The notes: generated by a model from the sequence alone, not told the origin. A stretch of DNA of 64,000 bases from Yoonia sp. BS5-3 (GCF_038069655.2 NZ_CP150951.2:3250001-3314000); one strand, 5' to 3'. Positions 30,156-38,980 are shown, counted from the first letter of the stretch. Numbers and translations are program-made.

Positions 30156-31451
30156 ATGGCTGAAAACACTGATACCGCGAAACTCACGATCAAGGGCACG
30201 ACCTATGATCTGCCGATGCACTCTCCTTCTGATGGTCCAGATGTAATCGACATCCGCAAGCTTTACGGTCAGGCCGACGTTTTCACCTATGATCCGGGTT
30301 TCACCTCAACGGCGGCGTGCGACAGCACAATTACCTTCATTGATGGCGAAAAAGGCGTGCTTTTGCACCGTGGCTACCCAATTGACCAACTGGCCAGCAA
30401 ATCGCATTACCTGGAAGTCTGCTATCTGCTGCTTTATGGTGAGCTGCCATCAGCCGAAAAGCTGGAAAAGTTCGAATCTCTTGTGACCAACCACACGATG
30501 ATTCACGAACAGATGCATAATTTCTTCCGCGGTTTCCGCCGCGATGCGCACCCGATGGCAACGATGGTGGGCGTTGTTGGGGCGATGTCTGCCTTCTATC
30601 ACGACAGTACCGATATCACTGATGCGCATCAGCGCGAGGTTGCATCCATCCGCCTGATCGCCAAGATGCCGACAATCGCAGCGATGGCATATAAATATTC
30701 GGTCGGGCAGCCCTTCGTCTATCCGCGTAACGATCTGGATTATGCCGCAAACTTCTTGCACATGTGCTTCTCGGTCCCGGCTGAAGAATATCATGTGAAC
30801 CCGATCCTATCGCGCGCGATGGACCGGATTTTCACGCTGCATGCCGATCACGAACAGAACGCATCGACCTCAACTGTACGTTTGGCCTCCTCGTCGGGCG
30901 CAAACCCATTTGCCTGTATCGCGGCTGGGATCGCCTGCCTTTGGGGCCCAGCCCATGGCGGCGCCAACCAGGCATGCCTGGAAATGCTGAAAGAAATCGG
31001 CACCGTTGACCGGATCCCCGAATTCATCTCCCGCGCCAAGGACAAGAACGACAGCTACCGTTTGATGGGCTTTGGGCATCGCGTTTACAAAAACTTCGAC
31101 CCACGTGCGACTGTCATGAAAGAAAGCGCTGACGAAGTGCTGGAACTACTGGGCGTCGAAGATAACCCACTTTTGCAGGTCGCGATGGAGCTTGAAAAAC
31201 AAGCGCTGGCCGATCCGTATTTTGCGGAAAAGAAATTGTTCCCGAACGTCGATTTCTATTCGGGCATCATCCTCGAGGCGATGGGTTTCCCAACATCCAT
31301 GTTCACGCCTATCTTCGCGCTGGCGCGGACGGTCGGATGGATCTCGCAATGGAAAGAGCAACTTGCCGATCCACAATTGCGGATCGGGCGACCACGCCAA
31401 CTTTATCTTGGCGAATTGTCGCGGGACTATGTCGACATCGAAAAACGCTGA
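30156..31451 (+). CDS. gltA: Citrate synthase
   Basis: A 431-residue hexameric type II citrate synthase that joins acetyl-CoA and oxaloacetate at the entry of the TCA cycle. The catalytic region [23 protein letters not shown] ([11 protein letters not shown], about 228-238), the second His motif [16 protein letters not shown] near 266, and the third region [14 protein letters not shown] near 307 are all present. Length is normal. ACAAGGGGAAGCTGA before ATG 30156 gives the ribosome-binding site. A strong terminator follows. Confidence 0.98.
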   Translation: MAENTDTAKLTIKGTTYDLPMHSPSDGPDVIDIRKLYGQADVFTYDPGFTSTAACDSTITFIDGEKGVLLHRGYPIDQLASKSHYLEVCYLLLYGELPSAEKLEKFESLVTNHTMIHEQMHNFFRGFRRDAHPMATMVGVVGAMSAFYHDSTDITDAHQREVASIRLIAKMPTIAAMAYKYSVGQPFVYPRNDLDYAANFLHMCFSVPAEEYHVNPILSRAMDRIFTLHADHEQNASTSTVRLASSSGANPFACIAAGIACLWGPAHGGANQACLEMLKEIGTVDRIPEFISRAKDKNDSYRLMGFGHRVYKNFDPRATVMKESADEVLELLGVEDNPLLQVAMELEKQALADPYFAEKKLFPNVDFYSGIILEAMGFPTSMFTPIFALARTVGWISQWKEQLADPQLRIGRPRQLYLGELSRDYVDIEKR

Positions 31452-31455
31452 TTGC

Positions 31456-31484
31456 AAAAAGGCTACCGTCAGGTAGCCTTTTTT
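31456..31484 (+). terminator. Intrinsic terminator of gltA
   Basis: AAAAAGGCTACC pairs with GGTAGCCTTTTTT around a GTCA loop, ending in a run of six T. It starts 5 bases after the gltA stop. Confidence 0.92.
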
Positions 31485-31510
31485 CGTATTAGCACCCTAG
31501 GATTTTCGAA

Positions 31511-32263
31511 ATGAAGCATTTGCTGACAATCCTTTTTCTTGGATTGACCCCGACAGTAGCCGCAGCCGGCGATCCCTGCCCGATCCCAATAACGATCCGC
31601 GATCTGGGGACCCCTGCTTGGTTGGACCGGGATGAGGTTCTCGGCCAATTGCAGACACAGATGGCATGGATTGGGATCAGACATTATGATGTCGAGGACG
31701 GCATCGTCTTAAGCAACGTGCACCCTGCCAGCCCGGCGGCACAAGCGGGGCTCAAAGAAGGGGACGTCATAATCGCCTTGAACGACATCCCCACAATTGA
31801 TGTCGCCGCGCGCGAGGCATTATTTGATGCCGCGCGACCAGGTGACCGGTTGATATTCACTCGGCTGGAGCAACCGAATGCGACACTGACAGTCGGACAT
31901 ACCGATCCGGTCACACTGGGGATCACACGGGCACTTGAACGACGCGACTGCCGCGCCCCGCGCTATGAGCGCGTGACCGCAGAAGATGCAGCTGATATCC
32001 TGCCAATGCTGTTTCATGCAAACCGCAGCTTTCGCTGTGAAGACGCCCATCTAGCGCTGCAAGAGCTGGGCGAACGTTTTGAAATCACAGATATCTATTT
32101 CGTACGCGGCAGCCGCCGGGTGTTGATCACGATGCCTTATTGGGGAACAACCTGCATTAGCAATGACGCACTTGATGGTGAGAACTATACAGCAGCGCAG
32201 CTATTGGCAGCCGCCGACAGCGTCAGTGCCGCCTATATTCAGGACCGTTTTGATAATCCATGA
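31511..32263 (+). CDS. Exported PDZ-domain protein of unknown function
   Basis: A 250-residue protein with a signal peptide (MKHLLTILFLGLTPTVAAA, cleavage likely before GDP). A PDZ domain is at about 50-130 (HPASPAAQAGLKEGDVIIAL). The C-terminal part (about 140-250) has three Cys (RDCRAPRY, FRCEDAH, GTTCISN), which could form disulphides in the periplasm. No protease domain is attached, so it may be an adaptor or chaperone. It overlaps the next gene by ATGA. Confidence 0.8.
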   Translation: MKHLLTILFLGLTPTVAAAGDPCPIPITIRDLGTPAWLDRDEVLGQLQTQMAWIGIRHYDVEDGIVLSNVHPASPAAQAGLKEGDVIIALNDIPTIDVAAREALFDAARPGDRLIFTRLEQPNATLTVGHTDPVTLGITRALERRDCRAPRYERVTAEDAADILPMLFHANRSFRCEDAHLALQELGERFEITDIYFVRGSRRVLITMPYWGTTCISNDALDGENYTAAQLLAAADSVSAAYIQDRFDNP

Positions 32264-32766
32264 CACTTGTCACTGACCGGTTGATATTAAGGGCCGCACG
32301 GCAAAGCGATCTGCAGGACTTATTTGCGATCTATAGCGACCGTCGCGCGATGAAATACTGGTCGACCGCGCCACATGAAAGCCCGGAACGGACCCAGGAA
32401 AACCTGGACCGTCTCATGGCGGCGCAGCAAGATCAGTTGCTTTACTTCATCATCGAAAAAGATGGGCGGGCCATCGGTACGGCTGGAATGCATCGCGAAA
32501 ATGAGATCGGATTTTTGCTGCATCCAGACTACTGGCGGCAAGGGATCGTGACAGAGGCGATGCGCGCCATCATACCGCATATCTTTTCACAAACCGACCT
32601 CTCTGTGCTGACCGCCGATGCTGATCCGCGCAACAAAGCCTCGGTTGGCCTTCTGATGTCATTGGGGTTCACCGAGACTGGGCGCGCACAAAATACCTAC
32701 TGCATTGAAGGTATCTGGTCAGACAGCGCCTACTTTGCCTTGCAGCGCGGGGAATATGTGGGTTAG
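32260..32766 (+). CDS. GNAT family N-acetyltransferase (RimJ/RimL type)
   Basis: A 168-residue acetyl-CoA-dependent transferase of the Acetyltransf_3 type. The N-terminus LVTDRLILRAARQSDLQDLF is typical, and the CoA-binding loop is seen as HPDYWRQGIVTEAMRAII (about 87-104), followed by DADPRNKASVGLLMSLGFTETG. The acceptor could be a protein N-terminus or a small molecule. It is coupled to the PDZ gene by a 4-base overlap. Confidence 0.88.
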   Translation: MTLVTDRLILRAARQSDLQDLFAIYSDRRAMKYWSTAPHESPERTQENLDRLMAAQQDQLLYFIIEKDGRAIGTAGMHRENEIGFLLHPDYWRQGIVTEAMRAIIPHIFSQTDLSVLTADADPRNKASVGLLMSLGFTETGRAQNTYCIEGIWSDSAYFALQRGEYVG

Positions 32767-32929
32767 CCTGTGGCTGGTCATCAGTTCACCAAGGCGTCGC
32801 CAGCCCGTCCCGGGGCCCGCTAAACCTGATATTGGCAACATACTCCGCTGACCTTTTCGCAGCCGGATGACAAGGGCGACCATCACCCCCAATTGGAAGG
32901 GGCCGGCAGGTACCACGAAAGGCCAGACT

Positions 32930-33439
32930 ATGCCGCGCGCATTGCAACCTATTACAATTGCAGATCTTTCTGCATTCACCAAAAATCTCCGGCAAGATCT
33001 GCAAAAACGGGATGATCTCCCCGGCCATGCCGCCATGTTGTCAATGGTCGCAAAGGCGGCGGGGTATCAGAACTACCAGCACTTGCGGGCGGACCAATCA
33101 CCCGCCACAGCACAGACGCAGACCAAGCAATTGGACCGCGCCCTGCGTGTCTTTGAGGGCGGGATCATGACCCGCTGGCCCAAGCAAACATCCGTACAGG
33201 CGCTGTGTATGTGGGCGTTCTGGGCGGCACTTCCTGCCCGCACTGATCTTGGCGAAAAAGACGTCAACGAAATCCTACGCGCAGGGCACAGTTTTGAAGA
33301 CCACGCCTTGCTGCGCCGCTCGCTCATCGATCATAAATTGGTCACGCGGACCAAGGATGGAAAAACATACCGCCGTATCGAACGCGCACCGCCCTCCGAC
33401 GCCAAGGCTCTGATCAAGGCAGCTCAACGTCCTTCGTAA
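32930..33439 (+). CDS. DUF2087 domain-containing protein
   Basis: A 169-residue protein. The C-terminal half (about 80-160) matches DUF2087: MTRWPKQTSVQALCMWAFWA, then EKDVNEILRAGHSFEDHALL and RRSLIDHKLVTR. This region resembles a winged-helix, so a DNA-binding role is possible. The N-terminal 75 residues (with HAAMLSMVAKAAGYQNYQHLRA) look like a helical domain often fused to it. ATG 32930 was chosen (GAAAGG upstream); a frame open from 32867 gives no better start. Its end overlaps the convergent gene by 16 bases. Confidence 0.8.
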   Translation: MPRALQPITIADLSAFTKNLRQDLQKRDDLPGHAAMLSMVAKAAGYQNYQHLRADQSPATAQTQTKQLDRALRVFEGGIMTRWPKQTSVQALCMWAFWAALPARTDLGEKDVNEILRAGHSFEDHALLRRSLIDHKLVTRTKDGKTYRRIERAPPSDAKALIKAAQRPS

Positions 33440-34200
33440 TTTGCCTTGCGTTTCTCCAGGAAGGCCACAACCCCTTCCTGGAAATCACGGGTCTGCCCAC
33501 ACCGCCCTTGCAACTTCGCCTCAAGGGCCAGTTGCTCATCCAGTGAGTTTTCAAACGATCCGCGAATTGCCTTCTTAAGCTGGCGATAGGCCACCGTCGG
33601 GCCTTGCGCCAATTGCGCAGCCCTGCCCTGCACATGCTCAAGGAATGTCGCTGCCGGTGCGGTCTCGTAAATCATGCCCCAGTCAGATGCTTGCTGCGCC
33701 GTGATTTTATCCGCAAAAAGGGCCGCGCCCATCGCTTTGGCCGCGCCGACTTGCCGTGGCAACCAATAGGTGCCGCCTGCATCCGGGATCAGGCCAATCC
33801 GGGTAAATGCCTGCACGAAATAGGCGTTGTCTGAGGCGATGACAACATCAGCGGCCAGGGCAAGATTGGCACCGGCCCCCGCCGCCGGACCATTGACAGC
33901 AGCAATAGTGGGAACGCGGCAATCGAAAATAGCCTTGAGCATTGGAACATATTCGTCGCGCAAAGTGCGTTCCAAATCCAACGATGCGGCAGAGGCCCCA
34001 TCACCCAAATCCTGGCCCGAACAAAATGACTTGCCCGCTCCGGTCAAGATCAGCACCCGCGCGTCTTTCTCTGCCGCTTTAACAGCATGGGTAATCTCGG
34101 CCCGCATCTGCGCATTCAACGCATTCATCACCGATGGGCGGTTGAGCGTAATCACCCCAACCGAATTTCGAATGACGAGTGTAATGGCCTGATAATCCAT
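33424..34200 (-). CDS. Enoyl-CoA hydratase/isomerase family protein, PaaG-type
   Basis: A 258-residue crotonase-fold enzyme. The oxyanion-hole motifs are GAGKSFCSGQDLGDG (about 54-68) and VNGPAAGAGANLALAADVV near 102-120. The motif GLIPDAGGTYWLPRQVG has Asp at the catalytic site, as in PaaG (1,2-epoxyphenylacetyl-CoA isomerase) rather than the Glu pair of true hydratases; the C-terminal DFQEGVVAFLEKRKANYEG also matches PaaG. No other phenylacetate genes are in the window, so its substrate may differ. Confidence 0.88.
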   Translation of the reverse strand: MDYQAITLVIRNSVGVITLNRPSVMNALNAQMRAEITHAVKAAEKDARVLILTGAGKSFCSGQDLGDGASAASLDLERTLRDEYVPMLKAIFDCRVPTIAAVNGPAAGAGANLALAADVVIASDNAYFVQAFTRIGLIPDAGGTYWLPRQVGAAKAMGAALFADKITAQQASDWGMIYETAPAATFLEHVQGRAAQLAQGPTVAYRQLKKAIRGSFENSLDEQLALEAKLQGRCGQTRDFQEGVVAFLEKRKANYEGR

Positions 34201-34271
34201 GCGCTTTGTCCTTATGGCTTCCTTGCGTCTAACCTAGTGAACAGATCAGTTCAGAAAAGCCCTACACTGCG

Positions 34272-34712
34272 TCACGAACGTAATATTTTTTCCAATTCGG
34301 CCTTTTCTGCCTCAGAAAGCGCTGTGACGGTTGCACCTTTGCGTCCGATTGCTGTCCAACCGATGCCAAGCGCGATCAACAACATGATCGGGGCTGCGAT
34401 CCACAAGATCAGATTTGCGCCTTGTGTATCAGGGCGCAGCAACACGAACTCGCCATATCGTTGGACAATAAAGTCAATCGCCTGCGCATCGGTATCACCG
34501 GCGACAAGACGCTCGCGCAGCAAGATACGTAAATCCTTTGCCAAGCTCGCATTGGACTCGTCGATACTTTCATTCTGGCAAACGGGGCAGCGCAAACCTC
34601 GCGATATCTCTCGCGCGCGGGCCTCAAGCACCGGATCAGCCAATATTTCGTCGGGTTCTACCGCCCAAAGCGGGATCGCCCATAGACACAAGACAACCGC
34701 AAACCATCTCAT
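34272..34712 (-). CDS. ccmH: Cytochrome c maturation protein CcmH
   Basis: A 146-residue membrane-anchored periplasmic thiol protein that reduces apocytochrome c cysteines for haem ligation. A signal segment (1-17) is followed by the redox motif LRCPVCQN (Cys42 and Cys45), the family helix bundle (LAKDLRILLRERLVAGDTDA) and a C-terminal membrane helix (about 102-122). It overlaps the ccmF stop (ATGA), so the two are cotranslated; the TPR half (CcmI/CycH) is not fused. Confidence 0.95.
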   Translation of the reverse strand: MRWFAVVLCLWAIPLWAVEPDEILADPVLEARAREISRGLRCPVCQNESIDESNASLAKDLRILLRERLVAGDTDAQAIDFIVQRYGEFVLLRPDTQGANLILWIAAPIMLLIALGIGWTAIGRKGATVTALSEAEKAELEKILRS

Positions 34713-36679
34713 TCTGCTGGCACCGCCCGGGCTTGTTTAGAGGCGGCAGCACCAACGCGCAAACGCCTGTCAGACAGCGATAAACAGCCGCCCAAAGCCA
34801 TCAATATGGCGCCACCCCAAATCCAATTCGCAAATGGTTTGATATAAACACGCACGGCCCAGCCGCCATTTTCCTGTGGATCGCCAATCACCACATAAAG
34901 ATCGCGCAAAATACCGTTACGGATCGCAGCCTCGGTCGTGGGCATCCGGGCCACCGGATAAAACCGTTTTTCCGGGGTCAGCACACTCACCTGCCGATCA
35001 CCGCGCCAGACCGATATTTCAGCCAGCGTTGTCAGGTAATTTGGTCCCTCCAGTTGCCGGACATCATCCAGCTGAAAGGCAAAGCGGCCTACGTCCCAGC
35101 GATCGCCCAAATCAGCAACGCGGATATCTTCACGCTCCCAGGCGAGCATGGCGGCAATACCAAAAATAGTCACGCCCATCCCGATATGAGCCACCGCTTT
35201 GCCCCAATCCGCACGCGGAAGGCGCGCGATGCGCCGCAGCCGATCAGACCATCCGGCCCGGCCACTTCGCATCCAAATATCGGCCAATGCTCCACCCACG
35301 ACCCAAACGCCCAGGGCAACACCAATCGGCCCCAAGGCAGAGTTACCCGATTGCACCGCATAGGTCAGCGCGGCCAGCGCAACCGCCAGCATAAGCCAAC
35401 CGCCAAGCACCTTGGCCGAACGTCCCAATGTGCCGCGCTTCCACGCCAGGATCGACCCAATAGGCAAAATAATCGCCAGGCCGACCATAAAGGGCGTGAA
35501 TGCCGCATCAAAAAATGGCGGGCCGACCGACAAAGAACGGTCAAACAACAGCTCCGCCACAAGCGGCCAGATCGTGCCCAGGAACACGACAAAGCAGCTC
35601 ACCGCGAGCAGAATATTGTTCAGCACCAACGCACTTTCGCGGCTGACTGTGGAAAAGACCCCCTTCGCCTCCAGCGCACCCGCGCGCGCCGCAAAAAGTG
35701 TTAGGGCACCGCCTAGGAAGATCGCCAGAATGATCAGGATCAGCATCCCGCGCTCAGGATCGTTCGCAAAGGCGTGGACGGATGTCAGCACGCCCGACCG
35801 AACGATGAACGCACCCAACAGCGAAAATCCAAACGCCAGAATTGCCAGCAGGATCGTCCAGCTTTTTAGCGCCTCGCGCTTTTCAACCACAATAGCCGAA
35901 TGCAACAGCGCTGCCGAAATCAACCAAGGCATGAAAGAAGCGTTCTCAACCGGATCCCAAAACCAAAAGCCACCCCAGCCCAGCTCATAATAGGCCCACC
36001 AAGACCCCAGCGCGATGCCGACAGTCAGGAACATCCAGGCTGACAAAGTCCACGGTCGCACCCACCTGCCCCATGCTGCGTCAACGCGGCCCTCGATCAG
36101 TGCGGCGACCGCAAAAGAAAACGACATGCTCAGCCCGACATATCCGAGGTAAAGAAACGGCGGGTGAAAGGCCAAACCAGGATCTTGCAACAGCGGGTTC
36201 AGATCCCGCCCATTGAGCGGCGGCAGCTCGAGGCGGATGAACGGGTTAGAGGTAAAGATTACAAAAGCGAAGAATGCGACCGCAATCGATGCTTGCACCG
36301 CCAGCACACGGGCGCGCAGCTTGGCGGGTAATCCGCCACCAAACCATGCCGCAAAGGCACCAAAAAGGGTGAGGATTACCATCCATAGCAGCATGGAACC
36401 CTCATGATTGCCCCACACGCCCGACACTTTGTAAAGCATCGGCTTGTCGGTGTGCGAGTTCAGATAGACCAGCTGCAGCGAAAAATCTGATACAACAAAG
36501 GCCCGGGTAAGCACGGCAAAGGCAAAAGCGGTCAACAGGAATTGCATCGTGGCGGCGGGCTCGGCCAAGGCCATCCAGCGCATATTGCCGCGCTGGGCAC
36601 CGACCAAAGGAACAATCATCTGCACAATTGCAATGCAAAAGGCCAGAATCAGCGCAAAATGCCCAAGTTCGTTCCACAT
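34709..36679 (-). CDS. ccmF: Cytochrome c haem lyase subunit CcmF
   Basis: A 656-residue multi-spanning protein that attaches haem to apocytochrome c with CcmH/I, taking haem from CcmE. The tryptophan-rich WWD domain reads WWAYYELGWGGFWFWDPVEN (about 230-249), and periplasmic His residues typical of the family flank it. The start was set at ATG 36679 (MWNELGHFALILAF), the usual N-terminus, rather than upstream in-frame Mets. It lies 76 bases after the small membrane protein gene of the lysis block, on the same strand. Confidence 0.96.
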   Translation of the reverse strand: MWNELGHFALILAFCIAIVQMIVPLVGAQRGNMRWMALAEPAATMQFLLTAFAFAVLTRAFVVSDFSLQLVYLNSHTDKPMLYKVSGVWGNHEGSMLLWMVILTLFGAFAAWFGGGLPAKLRARVLAVQASIAVAFFAFVIFTSNPFIRLELPPLNGRDLNPLLQDPGLAFHPPFLYLGYVGLSMSFSFAVAALIEGRVDAAWGRWVRPWTLSAWMFLTVGIALGSWWAYYELGWGGFWFWDPVENASFMPWLISAALLHSAIVVEKREALKSWTILLAILAFGFSLLGAFIVRSGVLTSVHAFANDPERGMLILIILAIFLGGALTLFAARAGALEAKGVFSTVSRESALVLNNILLAVSCFVVFLGTIWPLVAELLFDRSLSVGPPFFDAAFTPFMVGLAIILPIGSILAWKRGTLGRSAKVLGGWLMLAVALAALTYAVQSGNSALGPIGVALGVWVVGGALADIWMRSGRAGWSDRLRRIARLPRADWGKAVAHIGMGVTIFGIAAMLAWEREDIRVADLGDRWDVGRFAFQLDDVRQLEGPNYLTTLAEISVWRGDRQVSVLTPEKRFYPVARMPTTEAAIRNGILRDLYVVIGDPQENGGWAVRVYIKPFANWIWGGAILMALGGCLSLSDRRLRVGAAASKQARAVPAE

Positions 36680-36755
36680 AGCGTGTTGATAGCGCAAAGC
36701 GGTGCGGGGTGACATAGGGCCCTGCCCCATTGCGCGATACAATTTGACGCGGGCG

Positions 36756-37157
36756 CTATCCGTAAAAGCGTGTTTCAGTCAGCCAAAGCGGATGGCAGCG
36801 GTGATATACAACCGCATATGACCGCTCAAACAACTGCGCTGGTGTCAGTTGAACCAGCCATGGACCAAATCCGAAATGGCCGTCGCCACGCAGTTTCGTT
36901 CCCTCTTCAAAAATCAAATCAGCGCGAGAGTTTTCCGCGCCGCGCCCTAGATACCAACTCAGATGATCAAAAGAACAATGTCGTAATCGGCGCGAACGGC
37001 CCCAAATCCTGGTCCAGGTCTCGCCGACGGCTTCATGGGTTTCGATCACGCCAATTTCTGTCACCGGAAAAAAATAACCCTCAATCCGGCCCCCGACCAT
37101 GCTCAGAAACCACGCGCTCGTCAAAAGCAACGCACCAATAAGTTGCTTTGCCATCAT
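36756..37157 (-). CDS. Small membrane-anchored protein of unknown function, last gene of the lysis block
   Basis: A 133-residue protein with an N-terminal hydrophobic segment (about 4-30, QLIGALLLTSAWFLSMVGG) followed by a basic and aromatic soluble domain with Cys in LRHCSFDHLSWYLGRG and YHRCHPLW. I recognise no domain. ATG 37157 overlaps the upstream stop as ATGA, and AAGGGGGC 6 bases before it is a good Shine-Dalgarno. The tight coupling to the holin-associated gene suggests a shared role, perhaps a spanin-like envelope function; this is inference. Confidence 0.65.
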   Translation of the reverse strand: MMAKQLIGALLLTSAWFLSMVGGRIEGYFFPVTEIGVIETHEAVGETWTRIWGRSRRLRHCSFDHLSWYLGRGAENSRADLIFEEGTKLRGDGHFGFGPWLVQLTPAQLFERSYAVVYHRCHPLWLTETRFYG

Positions 37158-37357
37158 GAAAAGCCCCCTTGGACGGCATAGGTCACCGCGGCCATCAAGA
37201 GACCGCCAATGATCAAACGAACCAACCATTTCAGCGTATCCTCAATGGCACTCAGACGATCAGCGACATTTTTGCGATGCACCTCGTCAACGGCGTTCCG
37301 GGTCTCTAACGCGATCACCCGCCGCTCTAGCTGATCGGCCCAATCATTATCCATCAT
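37154..37357 (-). CDS. 67-residue tail-anchored coiled-coil protein in the lysis block
   Basis: A short protein starting MMDNDWADQLERRVIALE, with a helical, probably coiled-coil region (residues 5-42) and one C-terminal membrane helix (about 43-60, WLVRLIIGGLLMAAVTYAV). Such layout is common in phage holin accessory proteins. It overlaps the holin stop by 11 bases and the next start by 4. A GTG at 37390 could give an 11-residue longer form. Function is unknown; context suggests lysis. Confidence 0.65.
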   Translation of the reverse strand: MMDNDWADQLERRVIALETRNAVDEVHRKNVADRLSAIEDTLKWLVRLIIGGLLMAAVTYAVQGGFS

Positions 37358-37862
37358 CGGCACGCCAGTCAGCCAGCGCCGCATTTGCACCCGCAGGATC
37401 TGATGCAGGCTCCGGCGCTTTTGCGGGTCGCGCAGCCTGCGCCATCGCGAGGCTCAGCGCGACAGAGCGTTGAAACTCCTGCCCCTTTGCCTGATGACGG
37501 GCCCCAAAGTAAAAACTAACAATAGCGCCCATTAACCACCAAAGCGGCTCGGGCACCAACGCGATCCCCTCCATCCCAGCCACGAAGGTCTCGGGGCTGG
37601 TCATGGCCGTGACAAACATCCAGATCGTGCCCAAGGCCAACATTGGGCGGGGCATCCGGTTCAGCCCGTCGATCAAACGATCAAACAACCCGCGCTTCGG
37701 CATGGCAAATTCAGCCGCGAACTGCTCCAGACTCTCGGTTTTTGAATCTGCGGCCCGGATTGCACCTTTTTCAGTGTTTTCCCGGAATACTTGGGCCGTT
37801 TCCACAACGACATTGCGGCCATCACCAAAAAGAAATGACATCACCCCATCAATCAGTCCCAT
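37347..37862 (-). CDS. Holin of the 3-TM family (gene transfer agent release type)
   Basis: A 171-residue protein of the holin_3TM type (PF11351-like). An N-terminal amphipathic segment (MGLIDGVMSFLFGDGRNVV) is followed by hydrophobic helices near 72-90 (MPRPMLALGTIWMFVTAM) and 103-122 (VPEPLWWLMGAIVSFYFGA), and an Ala/Pro-rich tail. In Rhodobacter capsulatus, a homologous holin and endolysin pair outside the GTA structural cluster causes host lysis and particle release. Its start overlaps the endolysin stop by 10 bases, so the two are coexpressed. Confidence 0.85.
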   Translation of the reverse strand: MGLIDGVMSFLFGDGRNVVVETAQVFRENTEKGAIRAADSKTESLEQFAAEFAMPKRGLFDRLIDGLNRMPRPMLALGTIWMFVTAMTSPETFVAGMEGIALVPEPLWWLMGAIVSFYFGARHQAKGQEFQRSVALSLAMAQAARPAKAPEPASDPAGANAALADWRADDG

Positions 37863-38464
37863 TTTGCGGTCCTTTCGCGATGCTGCTTGTCTGTAAAGTG
37901 GTAACGGGGGTCGATGAACTCCTCGGCCCGGGTGATCCAGCCGCCCTTACCTCCATCACGCCTGCGGGCATATTTGCGGCTATTGGCGCGGCGATCAGCC
38001 AGATCGTAATAGTAGTTCCGGCGGGCAATGCCGTAGGCGTCGACGAAATGACGGGGGGCGGCCTCAAGGCCCTGCTTGGTGGCGGCGATGGTCTGCGGAC
38101 CGATCACACCGTCGACGCTCACAGGAATACGCATATCACCCAAGAGACGCTGCAAGATTTTGACAGCATTGGCGCCCGCATTGACATACATGTCAAAGAC
38201 TGTCGCATGCAGGACTTCAGGCAGTTGGTCGATCTTTGGACGGCGAAAGTAATGCTCGACAAAAATGGACACAGCATGCGTCCGGGTCAAAACACGGACG
38301 TCACGGGCGTCAACTTGGCCGTCGTTATTTAGATCAAGACCTAACCGGCGCATCGTATGAATAGTGACGCCGTGATTGGTCGCGCCGCCGGGATCGTCAG
38401 GGTCATTCACATACCCGCCCTCTCGGGCGACGATCTCGGTTGCTATTTCGGTCACATTTTGCAT
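37853..38464 (-). CDS. GH108 family endolysin (gene transfer agent / phage type lysozyme)
   Basis: A 203-residue peptidoglycan hydrolase. The N-terminal GH108 domain has the motif REGGYVNDPDDPGGATNHGV (residues 14-33), with catalytic Glu15 in EGGY. The C-terminal peptidoglycan-binding part carries DGVIGPQTIAA and the conserved end FIDPRYHFTDKQHRERT-like. An EF-hand-like stretch DLNNDGQVDARDV lies near 44-56. No signal peptide is seen, so it would need the holin to reach the wall. It starts 45 bases after ccmE, within the same transcript direction, and a hairpin covers its ribosome-binding site. Confidence 0.9.
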   Translation of the reverse strand: MQNVTEIATEIVAREGGYVNDPDDPGGATNHGVTIHTMRRLGLDLNNDGQVDARDVRVLTRTHAVSIFVEHYFRRPKIDQLPEVLHATVFDMYVNAGANAVKILQRLLGDMRIPVSVDGVIGPQTIAATKQGLEAAPRHFVDAYGIARRNYYYDLADRRANSRKYARRRDGGKGGWITRAEEFIDPRYHFTDKQHRERTAKWD

Positions 38465-38465
38465 C

Positions 38466-38500
38466 TGCAGCCCTCATGGTTCAACGACCAGAAGGCTGCA
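38466..38500 (-). promoter_or_regulatory. Hairpin over the endolysin ribosome-binding site
   Basis: On the minus strand TGCAGCC (38500-38494) pairs with GGCTGCA (38472-38466), and inside this TGGT (38490-38487) pairs with ACCA (38480-38477). The Shine-Dalgarno GAGGG (38475-38471) is partly in the 3' arm, and the arm ends one base before the endolysin ATG. The structure could repress endolysin translation or act as a weak terminator after ccmE. Confidence 0.5.
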
Positions 38501-38509
38501 ATGGATTGG

Positions 38510-38980
38510 TTAATTCGTCTCTGCGGTACCGTCCGGTGCCTGATAAACGCCCTGTTCTTTCAAAGCATCTACGACTTCGGAAGGCATGTAAGTCTCATCA
38601 TGTTTGGCAAGAATTTCAACAGCTTCAAAGCGGCCGTTCACGTAATTACCTTGCGCGACCATGCCCTGACCTTCTTCAAAAAGATCAGGCAGAAGGCCGG
38701 TATAGACAACGTGAACCGACGCACCGCCATCAGTCACAAGAAAACTGATCTGCTCACCTTGACCGCGGACAAGCGATCCTTCTTCAACCAGCCCCCCGAT
38801 ACGGAACCGCTCATTGGGCGGCGGCGGGGCTTCGGTCACTTCGCTGGGCGAGCGGAAGAACTGGAAACTGTCATCGGGCAAGAACCACAGCATGACCAAG
38901 ACCAGCGCGATACTGGTCATGGTCAGCCACATCACCTGAACGCGGCGGCGCTTTTTCAGGGATGTCAGCCCGCTACTCAT
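38510..38980 (-). CDS. ccmE: Cytochrome c-type biogenesis haem chaperone CcmE
   Basis: A 156-residue periplasmic haem carrier anchored by one N-terminal helix (about 15-34). The covalent haem-binding site is His127 with Tyr131 in [14 protein letters not shown]. The OB-fold core [13 protein letters not shown] is intact. It overlaps the argC stop by ATGA. It belongs with ccmF and ccmH downstream, but a four-gene lysis block stands between them. Confidence 0.95.
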   Translation of the reverse strand: MSSGLTSLKKRRRVQVMWLTMTSIALVLVMLWFLPDDSFQFFRSPSEVTEAPPPPNERFRIGGLVEEGSLVRGQGEQISFLVTDGGASVHVVYTGLLPDLFEEGQGMVAQGNYVNGRFEAVEILAKHDETYMPSEVVDALKEQGVYQAPDGTAETN

